From: CALMEC01 sp031376485
Lineage (GTDB): Bacteria; Actinomycetota; Thermoleophilia; Miltoncostaeales; Miltoncostaeaceae
Assembly: GCA_031376485.1 (NCBI GenBank)
Contig: JANMDV010000037.1
Location: forward strand, 1-5,154
DNA length: 5,154 nt
Direction: 5' to 3'
Shown: positions 1 through 4,404 of the stretch, in pieces
How the letters are laid out: every line of letters starts with the position of its first letter
Numbering within the stretch: position 1 is the first letter of the stretch
The notes under the pieces: model-generated
Told to the model about the DNA's origin: nothing
Databases searched by the model: none
Seen by the model: the letters and a program-made list of their open reading frames with translations, nothing else
Position numbers and translations under genes: made by a program

Positions 1-164
1 CCGACGATGACGACGCGAAAGATCCCGAAGAGGTCTTCGAGCGGCTCCACGGTGTTTCGTGGGATCAGTCCCCCCGCCACGGCGAGCATCGCACCGTACA
101 CGTCGCTGTATTTCTGCTCTGCATCACGCTGTACATCACGCTGGCAGAACGCGAACTGTCTGGA
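1..164. other. Unresolved edge region, coding-like on both strands
   Basis: No complete gene can be called here. On the plus strand the frame starting at base 3 is open and reads DDDDAKDPEEVFERL, then a hydrophobic stretch around VHVAVFLLCITLYITL and AERELSGL. This loosely resembles the C-terminal tail of DDE transposases of the IS4/IS1634 type, where a V-H motif precedes a leucine-rich helix ending in R-E-L. However, the frame runs on without a stop to 770, antisense to the toxin-antitoxin genes. On the minus strand the same codon boundaries, continuing in the vapC frame after its TAG stop, read QKYSDVYGAMLAVAGG and then LIPRNTVEPLEDLFG, leaving the window at base 1. This could be the start of another gene with GTG (about 102) or ATG (about 90), but no Shine-Dalgarno sequence precedes either. 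A transposase remnant and a partial downstream gene are both possible. Neighbouring sequence before base 1 would settle it. Confidence 0.25.
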
Positions 165-590
165 CTACGACCCGGCGAGCAGTCGCTCGACAGTGCCCTC
201 GGCGAGGAGGACCGTCTGGACCTCCGGGACGTCCGCGAACACGCGATCGGCGGTCACAAGGGGAAACGACGACTGGATCGCCGTCGCCGCGATGAGCGCA
301 CCGGACGGGCGAAGGTCATACCGCTCGACGAGGCGGAGCGCGGTCATGAGATGGGCTTGCTCAACGGCAAGCAGGGGTTCCAGCAGCTCGACGTAGGCCC
401 GGACCAGCGCGGCGGCCTCGGCGCTGCCGCGCCGTCGCGTATACACGTATGTGACCTCTTGGAGGACGAGGACCGACGTCGTCGCCAGGACCGTTCCGTC
501 GCGGATCGCGGCGATCAGGCGGCGCGCCGGATCGCGGAGGGGGTGCTCGCCGCCAACCGCGTAGATGAGCACGTTGGTGTCGAGGATCAC
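165..590 (-). CDS. vapC: PIN-domain toxin, VapC-like, with an altered active site
   Basis: This 141-residue protein has the length and layout of a VapC-type PIN ribonuclease. Family members are Mg2+-dependent RNases that cleave tRNA, rRNA or other RNA in the cytoplasm and arrest growth when the antitoxin is lost. The N-terminus MILDTNVLIYAV carries the first conserved acidic residue, Asp4. Glu45 in LQEVTYVY matches the second, and Asp115 in LVTADRVF matches the C-terminal one. The third acidic position, normally Asp in a 'D-A-L-I-x-A-x-A' helix, is Gly97 in RPSGALIAATA. It is encoded by GGT, one transition away from GAT, so nuclease activity may be reduced or lost. The start is GTG at 590, overlapping the antitoxin TGA as GTGA, so translational coupling is likely. 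The PIN assignment is strong. The toxin role is inferred from the pairing with the upstream small gene. Confidence 0.88.
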   Translation of the reverse strand: MILDTNVLIYAVGGEHPLRDPARRLIAAIRDGTVLATTSVLVLQEVTYVYTRRRGSAEAAALVRAYVELLEPLLAVEQAHLMTALRLVERYDLRPSGALIAATAIQSSFPLVTADRVFADVPEVQTVLLAEGTVERLLAGS

Positions 591-847
591 CCTGGCAACG
601 CGCCGTACTCGCCGGCGATCTCGTCTTCCAGTTCACCGACGCCAGTCGGAACATCGATGGGTTCTGCCGCAAGGATGCGATCGCCGGCTGCAAGCCGGCT
701 CCTGCCTGCCCGCCCAAGCTCCAGATCGATGGCGTCACGGACGACGACGGCCACCGCGACCCCGCGTTGACGCGCCACGAGTTGAAGGCGCTTGGACTGG
801 TCCGGCTCGATCAGCACCTGGAGTCGTTGAGACTTGCTCATGCTCAT
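587..847 (-). CDS. vapB: Ribbon-helix-helix type antitoxin (VapB-like)
   Basis: This is an 86-residue small protein directly upstream of the PIN toxin and overlapping it by 4 nt, the usual antitoxin-toxin order. Residues 8-16 (RLQVLIEPD) look like the DNA-binding beta strand of a CopG/Arc-type ribbon-helix-helix fold. Residues 18-29 (SKRLQLVARQRG) look like helix 1, and residues 31-44 (AVAVVVRDAIDLEL) like helix 2. The acidic tail with VGELEDEIAGEYG (residues 69-81) is the kind of segment that wraps the toxin. The expected role is to neutralise VapC by direct binding and to repress its own operon as a dimer or with the toxin. An in-frame TAA lies 3 nt before ATG 847, so the gene cannot begin further upstream. 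A second ATG at 841 (Met3) is an alternative start. The fold is inferred from sequence pattern only. Confidence 0.82.
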   Translation of the reverse strand: MSMSKSQRLQVLIEPDQSKRLQLVARQRGVAVAVVVRDAIDLELGRAGRSRLAAGDRILAAEPIDVPTGVGELEDEIAGEYGALPG

Positions 848-858
848 ATATTAGCATG
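839..858. promoter_or_regulatory. Candidate vapB operator, inverted repeat over the start codon
   Basis: CATGCT (839-844) and AGCATG (853-858) form a perfect 6-bp inverted repeat with an 8-bp AT-rich centre. The repeat spans the vapB start codon. On the minus strand the centre contains TAATAT (853-848), a good -10-like box, though I see no -35 at the right distance. Ribbon-helix-helix antitoxins bind short palindromes over their own promoter, so autorepression here is a reasonable inference. If TAATAT is the -10, transcription would start near Met3 (ATG at 841), giving an almost leaderless message. Confidence 0.45.
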
Positions 859-860
859 CT

Positions 861-867
861 TCTCCTT
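861..867 (-). promoter_or_regulatory. Possible Shine-Dalgarno of vapB
   Basis: AAGGAGA reads on the minus strand 13 nt before ATG 847 and 19 nt before ATG 841. The spacing is long for either start but closer to usable for 847, which is why the longer form is annotated. It would act only if transcription begins upstream of 867. Confidence 0.35.
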
Positions 868-1071
868 GAGCCCACCCTGCACAAGGCGGCGAAGCGGGTT
901 GGCCGGAAATCCTGATCCGCCGGTGGACCTACTCGGTTCGGCTGCGGGCACAGAAGCTCGAAACCCACCGCATCATCGGGGAAGCCGACCTCGATGCGGT
1001 CGCAGTCGATCCCAAGGCCCTGCCGACACCCGGGGTGCCCAGGCAATCTTCAACATCAGGCGCGAAGCGTG

Positions 1072-1088
1072 CGGCGTGGGACACGCCG
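1072..1088 (-). terminator. Hairpin downstream of the 1108-1431 gene
   Basis: CGGCGTG (1072-1078) and CACGCCG (1082-1088) form a perfect 7-bp stem with a 3-nt loop. It starts 19 nt after the stop codon of the minus-strand gene ending at 1108. No T-run follows on the minus strand, so this would be a U-less hairpin of the kind often seen in actinobacteria. It is a candidate only. Confidence 0.35.
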
Positions 1089-1107
1089 GTGCGTTTCGCG
1101 AGCCGCG

Positions 1108-1431
1108 TCAGCGCCCTGGCGACCCGCCGTCGCCGAAGAGGCGCTCTGCGTCGATGCGGAGGTCCGGCGCGAGCGTGACCCTGGGGTTTCGCGTGACGTG
1201 CCCTTCGAGTGCGACGCGCACGAGCTTGCGGTCTTCCAACTCGCCGAGCGCCGCCATGATGGCCAGGACGCCCGTGCGCTCACCCTCAAGGCTGAGTTCC
1301 ACCGCCGCGGTCGAGATCGACAGCGCGACGATGCCGTCCTCGGGTCGTCCCTCGTCGAGCCACTGCAGCACCAGAAGCATCTCCAGCCGCTTCGCCAGGT
1401 CATCCGTCACGTCCCCCAGGGTACCGGCCAC
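1108..1431 (-). CDS. Unknown small protein, possibly winged-helix
   Basis: This 107-residue protein is not one I recognise. Codon third positions are strongly G/C over the whole length (for example GAC GTG ACG GAT GAC CTG), which supports real coding. It has no signal peptide, membrane segment or cysteine, so it is probably cytoplasmic. Residues 11-28 (LAKRLEMLLVLQWLDEGR) look like an amphipathic helix. Residues 52-73 form a second helical stretch ending in LGELEDRKLVRVAL, and a probable beta hairpin follows (about 74-88). That order resembles a small winged-helix domain, but no signature motif proves it. The GTG at 1431 is the first start after an in-frame TAG at 1437-1435. A GTG seven codons further in, preceded by GGGGGA, is an alternative. 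The gene is divergent from sucC across a 61-bp intergenic region, so shared regulation is possible. Confidence 0.7.
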   Translation of the reverse strand: MAGTLGDVTDDLAKRLEMLLVLQWLDEGRPEDGIVALSISTAAVELSLEGERTGVLAIMAALGELEDRKLVRVALEGHVTRNPRVTLAPDLRIDAERLFGDGGSPGR

Positions 1432-1435
1432 TCGC

Positions 1436-1441
1436 TAGGAT
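1436..1441 (+). promoter_or_regulatory. Candidate -10 box of the sucCD promoter
   Basis: TAGGAT fits the TANNNT pattern of sigma-70-type -10 elements and lies 51 nt before the sucC start. No TTG-type -35 is visible 16-18 nt upstream. Transcription from here would begin near 1448 and place the inverted repeat at 1452-1482 at the very 5' end of the mRNA. Confidence 0.3.
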
Positions 1442-1451
1442 CCCGCGCGGC

Positions 1452-1482
1452 TCCCGCTCGGGGGCCGTCTGTTCGAGCGGGA
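1452..1482 (+). promoter_or_regulatory. Inverted repeat in the sucC leader
   Basis: TCCCGCTCG (1452-1460) and CGAGCGGGA (1474-1482) are perfectly complementary over 9 bp around a 13-nt loop. The right arm enters the probable sucC Shine-Dalgarno (GAAGGA, 1481-1486) and ends 10 nt before the TTG start. It could be an operator for a dimeric regulator, an mRNA hairpin limiting sucC translation, or a terminator for upstream plus-strand transcription. No T-run follows, which makes an intrinsic terminator less likely. In a GC-rich sequence chance is possible, though nine perfect pairs in a 61-bp intergenic region is notable. Confidence 0.45.
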
Positions 1483-1486
1483 AGGA
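1481..1486 (+). promoter_or_regulatory. sucC Shine-Dalgarno, supports the TTG start
   Basis: GAAGGA lies 6 nt before TTG at 1493. This spacing, together with the family-typical N-terminus MDLFEYQGK that follows, decides the TTG as the start codon. Confidence 0.7.
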
Positions 1487-1492
1487 CGAGGT

Positions 1493-2638
1493 TTGGACCT
1501 CTTCGAGTATCAGGGCAAAGAGCTCTTCGCACGTCATGGCATCCCGGTGCCATCAGGCGAAGCGGCTGAGACTCCGGCCGAGGCGCGTGCGGCGGCCGAG
1601 CGAATCGGCGGCACCGTGGTCATCAAGGCGCAAGTACAGGTGGGCGGACGTGGCAAAGCCGGCGGCATCCAGTTGGCCGCCACCCCGGACGAGGCTGAAG
1701 CCCGTGCCACGGACATCCTGGGCATGGACATCAAGGGCCACATCGTGCACCGCGTGTGGGTCGAGTCCGCGTCCGACATCGCCAAGGAGTACTACGCGTC
1801 GATCACGTTCGACCGTGGTGAGAAGAAGCCCCTGGTGATGCTGTCGGCGATGGGCGGGGTCGACATCGAGGCCGTCGCCGAGGACCACCCCGACAAACTC
1901 GCCCGCCTGCACGTGGACCCGTTGTCGGGCTTCCACCCCCACCACGCGCGGCGCCTGTGTTACGAGGCCGGCATCGACGACGGCGCGATGAAAGGCGTCA
2001 TCGACATCCTGGTTCGCCTGTACCAGGGGTTCATCGACCTGGACACGACGCTGATGGAGATCAACCCGTTGATCTGGACGACCGACGGCCGGGTCATCGC
2101 CCTGGACGCCAAGGTCACGATCGACGGCAACGCCCTGTACCGCCACCCCGACATCCTCGCGATGCACGAGGCGAGCACGGAGGACCCGCAGGAGCGCATG
2201 GCCCAGGAGAAAGGCGTCACCTACGTCAAACTGGACGGAGACGTCGGCATTCTGGGCAACGGCGCGGGCCTGGTCATGAGCACGCTCGATGTCGTCGCGC
2301 TGGCCGGTGGCCGCCCCGCCAACTTTCTGGACGCCGGCGGCGGGTCCAAGGCCGACGAGGTCGTCGCGGCGCTCGAGGTGCTGTTGTCAGACCCCAAGGT
2401 CAAGGCACTGCTCATCAACATCTTCGGCGGGATCACCCGCTGCGACGAGGTTGCCGAGGGGCTGCTGACCGCGATCGAACGGCTGGGCGCCACGCTCCCG
2501 ATCGTCGTCCGCCTGGACGGCACCAACGAGGAGGAGGGACGCGCGATCATCAAGGAACGTGCGCCCGCCAACGTCGTCGTCGAACCCACCATGCTCTCGG
2601 CCGCCAAGCGAGCCGTCGAACTCGCGAAGGGAGCCTGA
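1493..2638 (+). CDS. sucC: Succinyl-CoA synthetase beta subunit (ADP-forming type)
   Basis: SucC with SucD interconverts succinyl-CoA + NDP + Pi and succinate + CoA + NTP, the substrate-level phosphorylation step of the TCA cycle, in the cytoplasm. The protein has 381 residues, close to E. coli SucC (388). Residues 1 to about 230 form the ATP-grasp region: Lys45 in VVIKAQVQVGGRGKAGG for nucleotide phosphates, and Asn191 (MEINPL) and Asp205 (LDAKVTIDGNALYRHP), which match the E. coli Mg2+ ligands with the same 14-residue spacing. Residues about 250-375 form the C-terminal ligase domain, with GNGAGL (255-260), NFLDAGGG (277-284) and INIFGGITRCDEVAEG (308-323). Pro20 matches the residue linked with ATP rather than GTP preference in E. 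coli, so ATP/ADP use is a reasonable inference. The start is TTG with a good Shine-Dalgarno. sucD follows after 5 nt. Confidence 0.98.
   Translation: MDLFEYQGKELFARHGIPVPSGEAAETPAEARAAAERIGGTVVIKAQVQVGGRGKAGGIQLAATPDEAEARATDILGMDIKGHIVHRVWVESASDIAKEYYASITFDRGEKKPLVMLSAMGGVDIEAVAEDHPDKLARLHVDPLSGFHPHHARRLCYEAGIDDGAMKGVIDILVRLYQGFIDLDTTLMEINPLIWTTDGRVIALDAKVTIDGNALYRHPDILAMHEASTEDPQERMAQEKGVTYVKLDGDVGILGNGAGLVMSTLDVVALAGGRPANFLDAGGGSKADEVVAALEVLLSDPKVKALLINIFGGITRCDEVAEGLLTAIERLGATLPIVVRLDGTNEEEGRAIIKERAPANVVVEPTMLSAAKRAVELAKGA
2627..2633 (+). promoter_or_regulatory. sucD Shine-Dalgarno inside the sucC end
   Basis: AAGGGAG lies in the last sucC codons, 10 nt before the sucD ATG. Its position inside the upstream gene supports co-translation of the two subunits. 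Confidence 0.55.
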
Positions 2639-2643
2639 CCCGT

Positions 2644-3513
2644 ATGAGCATTCTCGTTGACGCATCAACCCGCCTGGTCGTCCAGGGAATCACCGGCCGC
2701 GAAGGCGCGTTCCACGCGACCCGCAACAAGGCCTACGGAACGCAGGTCGTCGCCGGTGTGACACCCGGCAAAGGCGGCCAGGACGTCGAGGGGATCCCGG
2801 TCTTCAACACCTTGCACCAGGCGGTGGCCGAGACCCAGGCCAACACCGCGATGGTGTTCGTGCCGCCACGGTTCGCACCGGACGCCCTGTACGAGGCGAT
2901 CGAGAGCGGTGTCGAGCTGATCATCTGCATCACCGAGGGCATCCCGGCCCACGACATGTTGCGCATCTACACGCACCTCAGGCGCGGCACCCAAACCTTG
3001 GTCGGCCCCAACTGCCCCGGGGTCATCAGCCCCGGCGTCGCGAGCGTCGGGATCATGCCGACGCAGGTGTTCCAGCCCGGCCGCGTCGGCCTGGTCAGCC
3101 GCAGCGGCACGCTGACCTACCAGATCAGCAAGGAGCTGGCGCTGCTCGGCATCGGGCAGAGCACGGTCGTCGGCATCGGCGGCGACGCCGTCGTCGGCAG
3201 CTCATTCATCGACATCCTCGGCCGCTTCGAGGCGGACCCCGAGACGGACCTCGTCGTCATGGTCGGGGAGATCGGCGGCAACGAGGAGGAGAAGGCCGCG
3301 GAGTTCATCGCCCAGAACATGTCGACGCCGGTCGTCGCGTACATCGCCGGATTCCAGGCGCCGCCCGGCAAGCAGATGGGCCATGCAGGCGCGATCATCA
3401 CCGGCTCGTCAGGCACGGCGCAGGGCAAGAAGGAAGCGCTCGAGGCCAAGGGCATCCGCGTCGGCACCAACCCCACCGAGGTCGCACAGTTCGTCAAGGA
3501 GCGCGTCGGATAG
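2644..3513 (+). CDS. sucD: Succinyl-CoA synthetase alpha subunit
   Basis: SucD carries the CoA-binding and phosphohistidine functions of succinyl-CoA synthetase and pairs with SucC. Its 289 residues equal the length of E. coli SucD. The N-terminal CoA-binding Rossmann domain shows QGITGREGAFH (residues 14-24). GPNCPGVISPG (121-131) contains Cys124 at the CoA site. The catalytic half has SRSGTLTYQ (152-160), GIGGDAVVGSSF (177-188) and Glu209 in VGEIGGNEEE. The phosphorylated His247 sits in GHAGAIITG (246-254), one residue offset from E. coli His246. All key residues are present, so the enzyme should be active. The ATG lies 5 nt after the sucC stop, indicating one operon. A hairpin begins 14 nt after its stop, and no third gene appears to belong to the operon. 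Confidence 0.98.
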   Translation: MSILVDASTRLVVQGITGREGAFHATRNKAYGTQVVAGVTPGKGGQDVEGIPVFNTLHQAVAETQANTAMVFVPPRFAPDALYEAIESGVELIICITEGIPAHDMLRIYTHLRRGTQTLVGPNCPGVISPGVASVGIMPTQVFQPGRVGLVSRSGTLTYQISKELALLGIGQSTVVGIGGDAVVGSSFIDILGRFEADPETDLVVMVGEIGGNEEEKAAEFIAQNMSTPVVAYIAGFQAPPGKQMGHAGAIITGSSGTAQGKKEALEAKGIRVGTNPTEVAQFVKERVG

Positions 3514-3527
3514 GCCGATGGGAGGTA

Positions 3528-3545
3528 CGACACGATCCCGTGTCG
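3528..3545 (+). terminator. Candidate terminator hairpin after sucD
   Basis: CGACACG (3528-3534) and CGTGTCG (3539-3545) form a perfect 7-bp stem with an ATCC loop, 14 nt after the sucD stop. No T-run follows, so it would be a U-less actinobacterial-type terminator or an mRNA-stabilising 3' hairpin. A second, shorter stem, GCGCG/CGCGC with a TTT loop, lies at 3558-3570. Confidence 0.5.
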
Positions 3546-3586
3546 GAGTGATGACGAGCGCGTTTCGCGCGATGGCGACTGGCCGC

Positions 3587-3592
3587 TAACCT
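3587..3592 (+). promoter_or_regulatory. Candidate -10 box of the first L,D-transpeptidase gene
   Basis: TAACCT fits TANNNT and lies 7 nt before ATG 3600. The gap (TTCAAAA-A) contains no Shine-Dalgarno sequence. This spacing is typical of leaderless actinobacterial transcripts, with transcription starting at or next to the ATG. The -35 is weak (TTCGCG at 3564-3569, 17 nt upstream). Confidence 0.5.
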
Positions 3593-3599
3593 TCAAAAA

Positions 3600-4337
3600 A
3601 TGACGTTTCTCACACGTACAATCCTTGGCGTCGTCGCGACGACCTGCCTGCTGGCCGGTTCCGGCGCGGCGACGGCCGAGGTCGTTCCGCCCACGCCCGC
3701 GTTGGAGCTGCCCACGGCACCGTCGCTCAAGAACGGGTCGTGGACCGCGCGGGTGCTCTTCGCGACAAGCGCGCGCAACCGGCCGGCCGCCGGGACGGTC
3801 GTGATGCGCCTCAAGCACTACGCGCCGTACACGCAGGGACCGAACGTCTTCATGGTGACCGACTCCAAGATGATCAACGGCAGGATGTGGGTCCGGGTCC
3901 AGCTGCCCAAGCGCCCCAACGGCTCGCAGGGGTGGATCGACGAGAGCGCCTTGGAGCTACGTCGCACCCGCACGTGGATCCGCATCAAGGTCAGCACCCG
4001 CAAGGTCCAGGTGTTCAGCCGCGGAAAGCGCATCAAGAGCTTCGGCGCCGCGGTGGGGACAGGTGGAACGCCGACCCCGACCGGGTTGTTCGCCATTCAC
4101 GACCCCGTGCCGACCTCGGCCCAACTCGGGCCGTACATCTTCGTGCTGACGGCCCACAGCAACGTGCTTCGGACGTTCGCCGGCGGCAACGGCGTGGTCG
4201 GCATCCACGGTTGGCCCGCGTCGAACGTGCTCGGCAAGGCCGTCTCGCACGGCTGCGTGCGGATGTCGCGTGAGGGCGCCCGCGCCCTGGCCCGCTACGC
4301 CCAACCCGGCACGCCGGTCGAGATCGTCAACGAGTAG
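3600..4337 (+). CDS. Secreted L,D-transpeptidase (SH3-like + YkuD), copy 1
   Basis: This 245-residue protein is probably an exported peptidoglycan L,D-transpeptidase. Such enzymes form 3-3 cross-links between meso-diaminopimelate residues, or attach or exchange groups on tetrapeptide stems. Residues 1-26 form a Sec signal peptide: Arg6, hydrophobic core 8-20, likely cleavage after ATA26. The lone Cys16 is not in a lipobox. A Pro-rich linker (30-45) leads to an SH3-like domain (about 47-120) ending in LPKRPNGSQGWIDESAL. The YkuD domain (about 126-243) shows GAAVGTGGTPTPTGLF (149-164), His203 in GIHGWP and the catalytic Cys219 in SHGCVRM (216-222). The full catalytic motif is intact. The ATG has no Shine-Dalgarno sequence but a TANNNT box 7 nt upstream, so the mRNA is probably leaderless. 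A close paralog follows. Exact cell-wall role is unknown. Confidence 0.93.
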   Translation: MTFLTRTILGVVATTCLLAGSGAATAEVVPPTPALELPTAPSLKNGSWTARVLFATSARNRPAAGTVVMRLKHYAPYTQGPNVFMVTDSKMINGRMWVRVQLPKRPNGSQGWIDESALELRRTRTWIRIKVSTRKVQVFSRGKRIKSFGAAVGTGGTPTPTGLFAIHDPVPTSAQLGPYIFVLTAHSNVLRTFAGGNGVVGIHGWPASNVLGKAVSHGCVRMSREGARALARYAQPGTPVEIVNE

Positions 4338-4355
4338 GAAGGACGCGATCGGAGA

Positions 4356-4380
4356 CCGGACCGGCTTGCATGCCGTCCGG
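4356..4380 (+). terminator. Hairpin between the two transpeptidase genes
   Basis: The left arm CCGGACCGGC (4356-4365) pairs with GCCGTCCGG (4372-4380), giving nine base pairs with one bulged C and a TTGCAT loop. It begins 18 nt after the first transpeptidase stop and has no T-run. It may end copy 1 transcription. Its loop is also the candidate -35 of the next gene, so terminator and promoter may overlap. Confidence 0.4.
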
Positions 4381-4395
4381 GACACTCCGTAGCTT
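4366..4395 (+). promoter_or_regulatory. Candidate promoter of the second L,D-transpeptidase gene
   Basis: TTGCAT (4366-4371) and TAGCTT (4390-4395) are spaced 18 nt and lie 9 nt before ATG 4405, giving a leaderless or nearly leaderless message. No Shine-Dalgarno is present between the -10 and the ATG. This suggests copy 2 is transcribed on its own and not only from copy 1. Confidence 0.5.
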
Positions 4396-4404
4396 CGTCA
4401 CCCC

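Larger units (their letters stand above)
848..1107. other. 260-bp gap, no supported gene, possible gene remnant
   Basis: No open frame here has both a start codon and a ribosome-binding site that I would accept. On the plus strand the frame from 870 to 1182 is open and has coding-like third positions between about 900 and 1040 (WPEILIRRWTYSVRLRAQ, then LETHRIIGEADLDAVAVD). It has no ATG or GTG start and then decays into Arg- and Ser-rich sequence, so it may be the remnant of a decayed gene. A minus-strand frame over the same bases, with FPDDAVGFELL, is also open, so strand cannot be decided. The gap also holds the vapB leader and a hairpin at 1072-1088. Confidence 0.4.

Noticed and set aside
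683..699. GCCGGC repeated around TGCAA inside vapB
   Set aside because: GCCGGC is itself a palindrome and common in GC-rich DNA. Here it lies inside codons for an Arg/Ala/Gly-rich segment, so no regulatory role is needed.
3..770. A 256-codon open plus-strand frame across the whole toxin-antitoxin operon
   Set aside because: It shares codon boundaries with vapC, so its openness from 165 onward is the expected mirror of GC-rich coding sequence. The part beyond 165 reads as low-complexity Arg/Ser/Asp-rich protein with no good start.
1553..2167. Minus-strand open frame of 204 codons antisense to sucC
   Set aside because: It is a shadow of the strongly conserved sucC gene, has no ribosome-binding site, and its Asp/Val/His-rich composition is typical of antisense frames.
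1957..2638. Long plus-strand open frame inside sucC that runs into sucD
   Set aside because: The part before 2644 is a shifted reading of sucC rich in Arg, Gly and Pro. Only the sucD portion is real, and sucD has its own ATG and Shine-Dalgarno sequence.
3645..3647. Cys16 of the first transpeptidase as a lipoprotein attachment site
   Set aside because: The residues before it (V-A-T-T-C) do not fit a lipobox, and a better signal peptidase I site (A-T-A) follows at residues 24-26.
3117..3818. Minus-strand open frame of 233 codons antisense to sucD and the first transpeptidase
   Set aside because: It crosses two well-supported plus-strand genes and their intergenic hairpins, has no family motif, and is Ser/Arg/Pro rich.
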